Shown: positions 1 to 7,303, counted from the first letter of the stretch. The stretch is 8,862 bases of DNA from Candidatus Sabulitectum sp. (GCA_023145935.1 JAGLDB010000070.1:1-8862), one strand, 5' to 3'. Translations and numbers: made by a program. The notes: generated from the sequence alone by a model not told the origin.

Positions 1-693
1 GCTCCTACGGTTCTTTACAGAGTTTCCTTGACTAACGGAGAAGTTAAGTACATTGACAACCCCAACCTGTATCCCGACCCGTCCCGCATAGAGCTTACAG
101 AAGAGCCATACATAAAAGCTTCGGTTATTATGCCGGACAAATACATAGGCCCGGTTACCACATTGCTTCTGGGCAGAAGGGGTCAGAACTACACCAACAA
201 TTATGTTGGAGCAAGAAGAGTTGAGATCAAAGTGGATATGCCTCTGGCAGAGATCGTATACGATTTTTACGATAAGTTGAAATCCGTTACCCAGGGATAT
301 GGAAGTTTTGATTATGAAACTTCTGATTACCAGCCTGGCAATCTGGCAAAGGTGGATATTCTGGTAAATGGCGAGAAGGTTGATGCTCTTTCCATGCTTG
401 TTCACCGTGACAGAGCTCACGCATGGGCAAAGAAGGCCTGTGAGAATCTTAAAGAAGCTATTCCCAAACATCAGTTTAAGGTCCCCATACAGGGAACAAT
501 TGGCGGGGCAATTATTGCAAGAACCACTATCAGTGCTTTGCGAAAAGATGTAACGGCCAAATGCTATGGTGGAGATATTACTCGAAAGAGAAAGCTTCTA
601 GATAAGCAGAAGGCTGGAAAAAAGAGAATGAAGATGATTGGCAGGGTTATGATTCCCCAGAAAGCATTTCTTGCAGTACTCAAGAGAGATTAG
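1..693 (+). CDS. lepA: Elongation factor 4 (LepA), C-terminal part, 5'-truncated by window edge
   Basis: This is the last 230 residues of the ribosome-associated translational GTPase EF4/LepA, which back-translocates or remodels stalled ribosomes. The frame is open from base 1, so the start and the GTPase domain lie upstream of the window. Sequence evidence is the LepA-specific C-terminal half. It includes a TNGEV..IDNP..LPDPS-like segment near the start and an EEPYIKASVIMPDKYIGPV stretch of the EF-G-like domain V. It also includes the RRGQ motif and a basic tail containing KQKAGKKRMK, ending in IPQKAFLAVLKRD. These match the LepA C-terminal domain, which EF-G lacks. Full-length LepA is about 600 aa, so roughly the last 40% is present. 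The stop codon is followed after 7 nt by a lipoprotein gene, suggesting co-transcription. Family assignment is secure; only the missing 5' end limits it. Confidence 0.97.
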   Translation, partial: APTVLYRVSLTNGEVKYIDNPNLYPDPSRIELTEEPYIKASVIMPDKYIGPVTTLLLGRRGQNYTNNYVGARRVEIKVDMPLAEIVYDFYDKLKSVTQGYGSFDYETSDYQPGNLAKVDILVNGEKVDALSMLVHRDRAHAWAKKACENLKEAIPKHQFKVPIQGTIGGAIIARTTISALRKDVTAKCYGGDITRKRKLLDKQKAGKKRMKMIGRVMIPQKAFLAVLKRD

Positions 694-700
694 GAAAACT

Positions 701-1147
701 ATGAAAAAAATGATTGCATCAGTAGCAGTGTTATTCTCAATTATTACATTCCTGGCTTGTGGAAGTGACAATGATCCCGTAGGACCTGCCGGGTGGAACA
801 ATGGCAGCTGGAATGGTGAGACTGCTTCATCCATTCCCGTATCCTTCACGCTGGATCATCCGACAATTACCAATTGGACCATGACAGTAACACATTTGTA
901 TGCGGATACAACCGATATTAGAACCTGGCTTTGCTCGTCAACATTGATCGCTGCTGATTCATCATTCAGCTGGAGTGATTCAATTGATTACGATACGCTG
1001 AAGTATGTTTTCTCATTCAGTGGTACATTCGTTACCGGGGACAGCTTGATAGGGCTTTGGGATTCCTCGGTTGAGTACAATTTAGGCAGCGGGAGCGGTG
1101 GTATCGATGATATTGGTGGCAGCTGGACAGCAGTTGGTCCGGAGTAA
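701..1147 (+). CDS. Small predicted lipoprotein of unknown function
   Basis: This 148-aa protein starts with a basic-hydrophobic signal (MKKMIASVAVLFSIITFLAC) whose last residue, Cys20, is the likely lipidated cysteine. The lipobox is slightly atypical because -3 is Phe (F-L-A-C). After Cys20 comes a short linker (GSDNDPVGPAG), then a beta-rich, Ser/Thr/Trp-rich domain with G-S-W-N-G near its start and S-F-S-G-T-F near its end. The protein closes with a Gly-rich segment and G-S-W-T-A. This looks like a small extracytoplasmic beta-sandwich or barrel; no catalytic motif is visible. ATG 701 is chosen because AGGA at 692-695 lies 5 nt upstream. An in-frame TTG at 671 would overlap lepA and extend the signal peptide needlessly. 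The gene is packed 7 nt after lepA and 4 nt before hemW. I do not recognise the family. Confidence 0.85.
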   Translation: MKKMIASVAVLFSIITFLACGSDNDPVGPAGWNNGSWNGETASSIPVSFTLDHPTITNWTMTVTHLYADTTDIRTWLCSSTLIAADSSFSWSDSIDYDTLKYVFSFSGTFVTGDSLIGLWDSSVEYNLGSGSGGIDDIGGSWTAVGPE

Positions 1148-1151
1148 GCAG

Positions 1152-2261
1152 ATGTCAGCTATCGGGCTCTACATACACGCCCCTTTCTGCGTGAGGAAAT
1201 GTTCGTACTGTGCATTCAATTCAGTTGAAAAGCCAAAGGACACTTCGGGGATGTGTACCGCTCTTTCGGCTGAATTTACCAGAAGAACTCAGAAAGACAA
1301 TCTGGAATTCCAGACCTTCTACGCTGGTGGTGGAACTCCAACTCTGCTTCCTCCCGAATTCTGGATGCGGATGATAGCTATGGTAAAGACTCCAACGCTT
1401 CGGGAAGTGACTATTGAAACCAATCCAGCCGTTCTTGATGCTATTGATTATTCTTCACTGCTGCTTGCAGGATTCAACAGGATCAGCGTAGGGGTGCAGA
1501 GTTTCAACGACAAGTATCTGAAGCTTCTGGGTAGAAGACACAATTCATCCGAAGCGGCAGAGACATTGAAACTGATATCAAGAACAGGTTTCAGAAACAT
1601 GAGTATAGATTTGATGTATGGCTTGCCCGGCCAAACCCCTGAAGATCAGAAAACGGATGTTGAAGAAGTTCTTCGTTTCTTACCACAGCACATATCTACA
1701 TATGATCTTACCCTTGAGCCGGGAACCCCAATGGGGGATAGAGGCAGGAAAGCATCTGAGGATGAATGTGTTGATATGTATTATCAGATTCATGAGATGC
1801 TTACTGCAAACGGCTACACTCACTATGAGGTATCCAGCTATGCACTGGAGGATAAATACAGGTCACTCCACAATTCTTCCTACTGGAACAGAACTCCCTA
1901 CATAGGTATTGGCCCTTCAGCACACTCATTTACAGGCACTGACAGAAGCTGGAATATAAGTGGTATTCCCGAGTATGAGTCAGCCATTGTAAATGGTGAG
2001 CTACCGGTGGAATTCAGTGAAGAACTCACCAGCGAGGACGCAGCTAACGAGATTCTCGCTCTTGGCTTCAGAAACACAAACGGGGTAGACCTTGGATTAT
2101 TGAAAGATCTAGGCTTTGATCTTGATCCCACTGATATTCTCAGTACAGGTCTTGTTACCGGAAGTGGAGATGTATTGATCCCGGACGAAAAGGGAATGCT
2201 CTTTGCCGATCTTCTTGCTCTTAAGGCAGCTGAACTGCTTGAAAGGATACCGGGGGTTTGA
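1152..2261 (+). CDS. hemW: Radical SAM heme chaperone HemW (coproporphyrinogen oxidase-like)
   Basis: This 369-aa protein belongs to the HemW group of the HemN-like radical SAM enzymes. HemW proteins bind heme and deliver it to respiratory proteins rather than oxidising coproporphyrinogen. The radical SAM cluster is C13-x3-C17-x2-C20 followed by A-F, so the fourth Cys typical of true HemN (CxxxCxxCxC) is absent. Other motifs are GGGTPT at 59-64 (SAM binding), ETNP at 89-92, GVQSF at 114-118 and DLMYGLPGQ at 153-161. The HNSSYW motif at 240-245 matches the HNxxYW signature tied to heme binding in HemW. The length agrees with the family (about 370-400 aa). ATG 1152 is preceded by GGAG at 1141-1144 with 7-nt spacing and puts the GLYIHAPFC start where the family has it. 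An upstream in-frame GTG at 1098 would overlap the lipoprotein gene by 50 nt and is unlikely. Many older annotations call such proteins oxygen-independent coproporphyrinogen III oxidase. Confidence 0.95.
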   Translation: MSAIGLYIHAPFCVRKCSYCAFNSVEKPKDTSGMCTALSAEFTRRTQKDNLEFQTFYAGGGTPTLLPPEFWMRMIAMVKTPTLREVTIETNPAVLDAIDYSSLLLAGFNRISVGVQSFNDKYLKLLGRRHNSSEAAETLKLISRTGFRNMSIDLMYGLPGQTPEDQKTDVEEVLRFLPQHISTYDLTLEPGTPMGDRGRKASEDECVDMYYQIHEMLTANGYTHYEVSSYALEDKYRSLHNSSYWNRTPYIGIGPSAHSFTGTDRSWNISGIPEYESAIVNGELPVEFSEELTSEDAANEILALGFRNTNGVDLGLLKDLGFDLDPTDILSTGLVTGSGDVLIPDEKGMLFADLLALKAAELLERIPGV

Positions 2262-2286
2262 CGAATCAGCCCAAACTCTGCATAAT
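2258..2286 (+). promoter_or_regulatory. Predicted sigma70-type promoter of tRNA-Arg
   Basis: TTGACG at 2258-2263 and CATAAT at 2281-2286 are separated by 17 nt, and each matches the TTGACA/TATAAT consensus at five of six positions. The -35 element overlaps the hemW stop codon (2259-2261). Transcription would begin near 2293, about a dozen bases before the mature tRNA. It was identified by eye only, but spacing and position fit well. Confidence 0.6.
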
Positions 2287-2305
2287 TGCCTTTCCTTATG
2301 CCTGT

Positions 2306-2382
2306 GCCCCTGTAGCTCAGTAGGATAGAGCGGCGGTTTCCTAAACCGTAGGCCACACGTTCGAATCGTGTCAGGGGCGCCA
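2306..2382 (+). tRNA. tRNA-Arg (anticodon CCT)
   Basis: A complete 77-nt cloverleaf can be folded by eye. The acceptor stem pairs GCCCCTG (2306-2312) with CAGGGGC (2372-2378), the discriminator is G2379, and the CCA end is encoded at 2380-2382. The D stem is GCTC/GAGC. The anticodon stem GCGGT/ACCGT has one G-U pair and encloses loop TTCCTAA, with anticodon CCT at 2340-2342. The T stem ACACG/CGTGT has loop TTCGAAT. CCT reads the AGG arginine codon; G as discriminator is acceptable for bacterial arginine tRNAs. The gene lies 44 nt after hemW and appears to have its own promoter. No duplicated 3' end suggesting an integrated element is visible in the window. Confidence 0.97.
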
Positions 2383-2497
2383 GGAATCAAGACAATAACA
2401 AAGCGGGGCTCTACACCATTAACGGGGGCAGTCCCACTCCATCCAGACACACAGTGCCTTCACACGTAATCTATAATTCTTTAAGTTCCCTAACCTG

Positions 2498-2525
2498 TTG
2501 ACACAGAAAATGATTGTTCTATAGT
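2498..2525 (+). promoter_or_regulatory. Predicted sigma70-type promoter for the secreted protein gene
   Basis: A perfect -35 hexamer TTGACA (2498-2503) is followed after 16 nt by TATAGT (2520-2525), which matches the -10 consensus at five of six positions. Transcription would start near 2532 and give a leader of about 30 nt that ends in a strong Shine-Dalgarno site. No hairpin terminator was evident between the tRNA and this promoter. Confidence 0.65.
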
Positions 2526-2562
2526 AGATTTGTAAATTGATTTTTAAATAAAGGGGGAAAGC

Positions 2563-3651
2563 ATGCGGTTTTTTGTCATTCTTGTTCTGTTTGCATTCTA
2601 TATCAATTCAGCATTCGCACAGGGTATCGTAATTGACCACACCTGCGCTGATCTCAGCGGTATTCCATCAGTCTGGATTACTGCGGTTCAGAATACCATT
2701 CAGTCACATTACGCCCACACTTCTCATGGTGGTCAGCTTACCTACGGAGTTGAGTTTATCGAAGACAGCAACTCGGTATATGATTGCGAGATAGGTTATC
2801 TGACTCTTCCAACAGACCCCGGTGCATATTGTGTTTTTGATGGTCAGGAGTCAACAGGGTATGTGGGTCCGGAAGATTACTGGCAGACTACAGCTGGTTT
2901 GAATCTTACCCGTGCAGTTCTTGACAATAATCCGACAATTGATACCTCCATGTGGTCCTGGTGTACTCAGTGCAATTCTTACTCTGAAGCGCAGGTACAG
3001 GCTTACCTGGATGCTATGACATTGCTTGAAGGAGAGTATCCTGAAGTTACCTTCATCTACCTCACTGGGAATGCCCAAGGTACCGGATCTTCCGGATACA
3101 ATAGATATCAGAGGAACAATCAGATAAGAGATTACTGTGCTGTTAACAACAAGGTTCTGTTTGATTTTGCTGATCTGGACTGCTGGTGGTTCAATACCGC
3201 AACCTCTCAGTGGGAGCAGAATACCTACAACTACAGTGGAACTGATGTGCCTTCAGAGCACCCGCAATACTATGGAGATGAGTTCGGTCATACCACTGTT
3301 GAGAGCTGTACTGTTAAAGGGAGTGCCTGGTGGTGGATGATGTCTGTGCTGGCTGGCTGGGGCACATCCGGGATTTCACAGGGTAGTACCTGTTCTTCAG
3401 ATGACTATACAGTATTGCTTGCCAGCCCTGTGTCTCTTCCATTTGAACTGTCGGTTGATACACAGGTGCCGTGTGAACTTGCCATGGATATCTATGACAT
3501 TACCGGAAGGCATACGGATCATATTTCAGGAGGATCGGTTCCTCCCGGAAAACATTCCTTCTTAGTAGATGGATTGAATCCAGGTGTGTATTTCATTATG
3601 GTAAATGACAGATCTTCCTTTTCCAGCCACAGAACTGTAGTGCTGAACTGA
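2563..3651 (+). CDS. Secreted cysteine-rich protein with T9SS-like C-terminal sorting domain, function unknown
   Basis: This 362-aa protein begins with a Sec signal peptide (residues 1-19, cleavage after A17-F18-A19). The main domain (about 22-270) contains IDHTCADLSGIP, then YAHTSHGGQLTYG around 50-62 and WSWCTQC at 131-137. Further along are YLTGNAQGTG near 166-175, NNQIRDYC..NNKVLFDFADLD at about 185-206, and a Trp-rich end (WWWMMSVLAGW, 256-266). I recall this arrangement from uncharacterised secreted proteins of environmental bacteria. Its His-Thr-Ser-His-Gly motif is suggestive of a hydrolase, but activity is not established. Residues about 283-362 resemble T9SS type A sorting modules: Y-D-I-T-G-R (311-316), a PPGKH turn (327-331) and G-V-Y-F-I-M (341-346). 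The ten cysteines in the mature protein could form disulfides. AGGGGG at 2552-2557 lies 5 nt before the ATG. The gene has its own promoter and appears monocistronic. Confidence 0.88.
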   Translation: MRFFVILVLFAFYINSAFAQGIVIDHTCADLSGIPSVWITAVQNTIQSHYAHTSHGGQLTYGVEFIEDSNSVYDCEIGYLTLPTDPGAYCVFDGQESTGYVGPEDYWQTTAGLNLTRAVLDNNPTIDTSMWSWCTQCNSYSEAQVQAYLDAMTLLEGEYPEVTFIYLTGNAQGTGSSGYNRYQRNNQIRDYCAVNNKVLFDFADLDCWWFNTATSQWEQNTYNYSGTDVPSEHPQYYGDEFGHTTVESCTVKGSAWWWMMSVLAGWGTSGISQGSTCSSDDYTVLLASPVSLPFELSVDTQVPCELAMDIYDITGRHTDHISGGSVPPGKHSFLVDGLNPGVYFIMVNDRSSFSSHRTVVLN

Positions 3652-3676
3652 AATCGTTCTTTTGCTGTGCCGGTAG

Positions 3677-3705
3677 TTGACACTTTTGTTCCTGGTCTTT
3701 ATTAT
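3677..3705 (+). promoter_or_regulatory. Predicted sigma70-type promoter for the FKBP isomerase gene
   Basis: TTGACA (3677-3682) and TATTAT (3700-3705) are separated by the optimal 17 nt; the -35 is perfect and the -10 matches five of six bases. The predicted transcription start near 3712 leaves a leader of about 33 nt. It lies between the upstream stop codon (3651) and the isomerase start (3745), so the isomerase is probably transcribed separately. Confidence 0.68.
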
Positions 3706-3744
3706 GGCACCCGGCTTTGAACCAAAATAGGATCAGGAGAATAA

Positions 3745-4182
3745 ATGATGATAAAGAACGGCAGTATCGTTTCCATACATTACGAGCTGAAGAATAAAGC
3801 CGGTGAGGTTATAAGTGCCTCTGCCCAGGAGGAGCCTCTCGTGTTCAAACACGGTACAGGGGCGATTATTCCCGGGCTTGAGAAAGAACTTACCGGGAGG
3901 AAGGCCGGGGATGAATTCGTTGCAGTGATACCCCCGGAAGAAGGCTATGGAGAGATAAATCCCTGTTTTTATGCTGTATTGAAAAGGGAGGCATTTTCCG
4001 GGATTGAAGAGATAAAACCGGGAATGCAATTTCAGACACAAGACGAAAATGGAAACAGCCAGACCATCAGAGTTATGGTGGTTGAAAATGATGAAGTAAC
4101 CGTTGACAGGAATCATCCGCTTGCTGGAAAAACATTGTTCTTTGATGTTAGAGTTGTCTCTGTGGATCAATCATCCGGATAA
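3745..4182 (+). CDS. FKBP-type peptidyl-prolyl cis-trans isomerase, SlyD-like
   Basis: This 145-aa cytosolic protein catalyses cis-trans isomerisation of Xaa-Pro bonds and probably acts as a folding chaperone. It has no signal peptide. The split FKBP fold of SlyD-like proteins is visible: IKNGSIVSIHYELKNKAGEV (3-22) as the first strands, GTGAIIPGLEKEL (37-49) as the core motif, and PEEGYGE (64-70) as the loop before the inserted flap. The flap runs roughly 71-125 with V-L-K-R-E-A-F (78-84) and P-G-M-Q-F (92-96). It is followed by D-R-N-H-P-L-A-G-K-T (121-130) and a final strand. The His/Cys-rich metal-binding tail of E. coli SlyD is absent; the protein ends in DQSSG. AGGAG at 3735-3739 lies 5 nt upstream of the first ATG; the adjacent ATG at 3748 is a less well spaced alternative. 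The gene converges on the HD-GYP gene with 13 nt between stops. Confidence 0.94.
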   Translation: MMIKNGSIVSIHYELKNKAGEVISASAQEEPLVFKHGTGAIIPGLEKELTGRKAGDEFVAVIPPEEGYGEINPCFYAVLKREAFSGIEEIKPGMQFQTQDENGNSQTIRVMVVENDEVTVDRNHPLAGKTLFFDVRVVSVDQSSG

Positions 4183-4195
4183 AAGCAGGGCTTTG

Positions 4196-7093
4196 TTAAA
4201 GAATGAAATCGGCTTTAGCATTTTGGGCATTTTGTTTGTCATGGTCAATCAGGGTAAAACCTTTTTCGTTGAACAATCTGATACAGCTGTCTACAACATC
4301 CTTATTGAAGTGAATTCCATAGCCTTCTTTGATAACATCAAGAGCTACATTAACGCCTCTGCTTGCCCGGTAAGGCCTTCTTGAGGCCACCGCTTCCACT
4401 ACATCTGCTACGGCAATGATGCTTGCCTCGATCATTATATCATCTCCCTTAAGGCCTCTTGGGTACCCTGAACCATCCTCTCTTTCATGATGCTGATAAA
4501 TGACCTCTGCAATTGGCCATGGGAACTCAACTGCTTTTAAAATATCGTATCCTGCACCGGGATGAGTTTTAAGGAAATCCATCTCAAATTCGTTTAAAGG
4601 ACCGGGTTTGTTGAGAATCTCAAGCGGAACATTTAGTTTTCCCAGGTCATGAAGAGTGCTTGCTATTCTAAGACAATCAATTGTGTTGTCGTCCAGACCC
4701 ATATCACGGCCAATTGCACAAGCAAGCAAGGCAACACCTTTCTGATGTCCGGCGGTGTAGGGATCTTTCATTTCAACAAGAAGACTCATGGCTGTAACTG
4801 TTCCTTCAATCGCTTTCTTAAAACTGTCCAGGCTTTTGTGAAGGTTTTCCTCATGCAACTTGGTTTGAGAAATGTCGGTGACTATTCCGTCCACCATGCC
4901 TGTTTGATTATTCTTATTCTGTGAAATGAATCTTGCTGAAATAGATGCCCAGAATACAGAACCGTCTTTTCTTTTCATCATGGTCTCATAGTTCTCGACT
5001 AACCCGTTGGAATCAAGCTCTTCGAGAAATGACAATCTTGATTCTGTGTTGATATATATTCTTGTAGTGTTGTGTTGTATCAGATCACTTATGGAGTCAT
5101 AGCCGAACATGGATGCCATCATTGGGTTAACAGAGATAAAAGTACCATTGTCTGCGGGGTTGCTTCTGAAAATACCCACCGGAACATTGTCCGAGAGTGT
5201 TCTGTAGTTTCTCTCGCTTTGCCTGAGAGCATTCTCGGCTTCTTCCCTGGATGTGATATCGTTAACTATTGCCTGAATGTAATTTCTTCCTCCTATCCTG
5301 ATAGCATTAAGACTGACTTCAGCAGGGAATTCTTCTCCGTTCAATCTTGCGTGAACCCATCTGAAAAACTGAGGTTTTCCTTTGATGGCAGCTTGGATCT
5401 TCTCAGTTGCTTTTTCAATAGAAACACTTCCATCAGGTTGATTAACAGGGGAGAGCTCGTATGGTCTCAACCCCTTCAGGTCTTTTATTGTGCATCTAAA
5501 TATTTCTGCGGCCTTTGAGTTGCAGTCCAGGAACATGTCCTCTTCCATGAAGAGAATGGCCATTCCGGAGTTGTCAAAAAGTGCTTTGTATCGATTCTCA
5601 CTTTCGCTTAAAGCTTGTGTTGCAACTGCTCTGGCCTTTTCGTGTTCTATACTGTCCAGGGCGAAAGCAATATCATCGCACACCTCTGTGAACAATCCCA
5701 CTTCTTCCACATCAGGGGGGACTGAACCAAGGCTGGTTACAGTGAGAACGCCAAAGATCCTCTTGCGGCACTCAAGCTTGCACGACATGATGTATCTCGG
5801 AAGATCGGAATCCGGTCTTAGCAAACAGCTTGTACAGATACTTCTTGCACTGTCTGAAATCCAGGGAACATCCATGCCGAGTGATTTATCAACGCAAGGG
5901 GTAAAATGACCCTCCATCAGTTGATCTTTCAGAGGTTCCAGGTCTTCACCATACCTGGCTTCAGATGCGGTCATGTACGAGCCATCCTGCTCGATTAGAA
6001 ATACCCATGCGTCTTTATATCCTCTTGCTTCAACAAGATTCATACAGACAGTATCGATTAGAACTTGAGGATCAGTTTCTCTGGTTATCAGAAGGTTTAT
6101 GCTCCTGATAGCTCTGAGTATCTGTTTGAGGTGATCAGCCCGTTCTTCAGCAACAATTCGTTCCTCAATTTCAATTCTCAGAAGACTAACGGTGTTCCTA
6201 AGACGGACCGTTCTTTCATCTACTATATCCTGAAGGTGCTCACGGTATTTCTCCAGTTCACTGGTTCTTTCCTTTACCTTTTCCCGGAGAGTTTCCTGAA
6301 TGGAAATTCTTTCCTGTTCCACCTGCTTTTTCAAGGAGATATCCTGCATGATAATCTGAACAGACACCTTACCCTGATAATGAATAGAGCGCAGACTAAC
6401 TTCAACATCCAGAAGACTGCCATCTTTTTTTATTACTTTTGTTTCATACGAACTTGGCAGATAGTTGTTTGGTTCTTTAATGGAGTGAGCTCGCAGCATT
6501 CTTCTTCGTTCAGAAGGAGCTATGAACTTCAGAAAGTTATGGGAAATCAGTTCTTCCCGGGGGTAGCCGGATAATTCGCTGGTAACCGGGTTCACATATG
6601 ACAATTTTCCGTCAGTGACCAAAACGATAGCAACCGTAGCAAGTTCTACAAGAGTTTTGAAATTCTCTTCACTCTTCTGTAACGCTTCGATAGATTCTTT
6701 TTCAGAAGTGACATCCTTTACAACAACAAGAGAACCTTCAAAAGTATCGTTCTTAAAGACTGGAGAACACGTTGCTGTGTACCATCCCGTGTGTGTCTCA
6801 GTATCAAGTTTGTAAGTAAATTCAGCCATCTTCCCAAGACGATTTTTCTGGAAAGCTTTCTTGAATGGAGTGGATACACTTTCGGGAAGCACATCGGAAA
6901 CAAACTTTCCCAGGAAACAATCAGATTCAGTGTGAAGTGGAGTTTTCAAATCACCCTGTCCATAAGTAAAACGGCCATCTGAATCAAAGATAAAAATAAG
7001 TGTGTTCTTCATAACGGAAAGCAGTGAAGATATGTAGCTCCCTGATTCCCTCAGAATATTTGCAAACTGCGAATCCCCTGTGATTTCCTTCAC
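4196..7093 (-). CDS. Multi-PAS/GAF HD-GYP signalling protein, probable c-di-GMP phosphodiesterase
   Basis: This 965-aa protein lacks a signal peptide or membrane span, so it is probably cytosolic. Domains in order are PAS (about 25-135), PAS (138-258), a charged coiled coil (about 252-330), GAF (about 330-485), PAS (495-620), PAS (625-745) and HD-GYP (755-945). The HD-GYP domain appears intact. It has H783, the H815-D816-L-G-K pair, N-K-P-G (828-831), H844, H868-H869-E870, D-G-S-G-Y-P (873-878) and D897 in A-V-A-D. Such domains hydrolyse cyclic di-GMP. The GAF domain carries C400, C420, C423, C438 and C442, a possible metal or cofactor site. The four PAS modules suggest sensing of small molecules, redox or light, but no ligand can be assigned. 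The GTG start at 7091-7093 is chosen because AAGGG lies 5 nt upstream on this strand. There is no receiver or kinase domain, so input is probably direct. Confidence 0.95.
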   Translation of the reverse strand: MKEITGDSQFANILRESGSYISSLLSVMKNTLIFIFDSDGRFTYGQGDLKTPLHTESDCFLGKFVSDVLPESVSTPFKKAFQKNRLGKMAEFTYKLDTETHTGWYTATCSPVFKNDTFEGSLVVVKDVTSEKESIEALQKSEENFKTLVELATVAIVLVTDGKLSYVNPVTSELSGYPREELISHNFLKFIAPSERRRMLRAHSIKEPNNYLPSSYETKVIKKDGSLLDVEVSLRSIHYQGKVSVQIIMQDISLKKQVEQERISIQETLREKVKERTSELEKYREHLQDIVDERTVRLRNTVSLLRIEIEERIVAEERADHLKQILRAIRSINLLITRETDPQVLIDTVCMNLVEARGYKDAWVFLIEQDGSYMTASEARYGEDLEPLKDQLMEGHFTPCVDKSLGMDVPWISDSARSICTSCLLRPDSDLPRYIMSCKLECRKRIFGVLTVTSLGSVPPDVEEVGLFTEVCDDIAFALDSIEHEKARAVATQALSESENRYKALFDNSGMAILFMEEDMFLDCNSKAAEIFRCTIKDLKGLRPYELSPVNQPDGSVSIEKATEKIQAAIKGKPQFFRWVHARLNGEEFPAEVSLNAIRIGGRNYIQAIVNDITSREEAENALRQSERNYRTLSDNVPVGIFRSNPADNGTFISVNPMMASMFGYDSISDLIQHNTTRIYINTESRLSFLEELDSNGLVENYETMMKRKDGSVFWASISARFISQNKNNQTGMVDGIVTDISQTKLHEENLHKSLDSFKKAIEGTVTAMSLLVEMKDPYTAGHQKGVALLACAIGRDMGLDDNTIDCLRIASTLHDLGKLNVPLEILNKPGPLNEFEMDFLKTHPGAGYDILKAVEFPWPIAEVIYQHHEREDGSGYPRGLKGDDIMIEASIIAVADVVEAVASRRPYRASRGVNVALDVIKEGYGIHFNKDVVDSCIRLFNEKGFTLIDHDKQNAQNAKADFIL

Positions 7094-7098
7094 TTTTA

Positions 7099-7103
7099 CC
7101 CTT
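7099..7103 (-). promoter_or_regulatory. Ribosome binding site deciding the GTG start of the HD-GYP gene
   Basis: On the minus strand AAGGG lies 5 nt before the GTG at 7091-7093. The next in-frame Met is residue 28, inside the first PAS domain, so the GTG start is preferred. Confidence 0.6.
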
Positions 7104-7273
7104 CAAAGAGAACACTATTGAATACCCCTGTTTTTACATACATTGTACCTAATCTCTTTTAGGTCAAGTCCCTCTGGTATTTGAAACAAGGGGAATTCCT
7201 GAGATAGCAAAACACGGTGAAGTATAGGTTCTGTCAGAGCAACAATAGCGCATATGCCGGTAATAGGCAGTGT

Positions 7274-7303
7274 TTGACACTAGTGCTACCATAGTAGTAG
7301 TAT
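7274..7303 (+). promoter_or_regulatory. Predicted promoter of the padR operon
   Basis: A perfect TTGACA (7274-7279) is followed after 18 nt by TAGTAT (7298-7303), which matches the -10 consensus at four of six positions. Predicted transcription start is near 7310, giving a leader of about 47 nt. A slightly long spacer and weak -10 would suit a regulated promoter. The -10 lies inside the left arm of an inverted repeat. Confidence 0.55.

Noticed and set aside
2306..2382. tRNA-Arg as an integration (att) site
   Set aside because: No repeat of the tRNA 3' end, integrase or phage gene is visible in the window.
1898..2450. Minus-strand open frames across the hemW end and tRNA
   Set aside because: They are antisense to hemW and a well-folded tRNA, with no recognisable protein motifs or ribosome binding sites.
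3669..3715. GCCGG ... CCGGC inverted arms before the isomerase gene
   Set aside because: The arms are separated by about 37 nt, enclose the promoter, and have no T run, so this is not a convincing terminator or attenuator.
3733..4170. Minus-strand 145-codon frame opposite the isomerase
   Set aside because: It mirrors the clear FKBP gene, and its product shows no domain; shadow of the real gene.
4182..4194. AAAGC-AGG-GCTTT hairpin as an intrinsic terminator
   Set aside because: The stem is only 5 bp, mostly A-T, with a 3-nt loop and no clear T tract on either strand, so I did not annotate it as a terminator.
5072..5909. Plus-strand open frames of 139-148 codons within the HD-GYP gene
   Set aside because: The minus-strand protein has continuous PAS/GAF/HD-GYP domain structure here; the plus-strand products are featureless.
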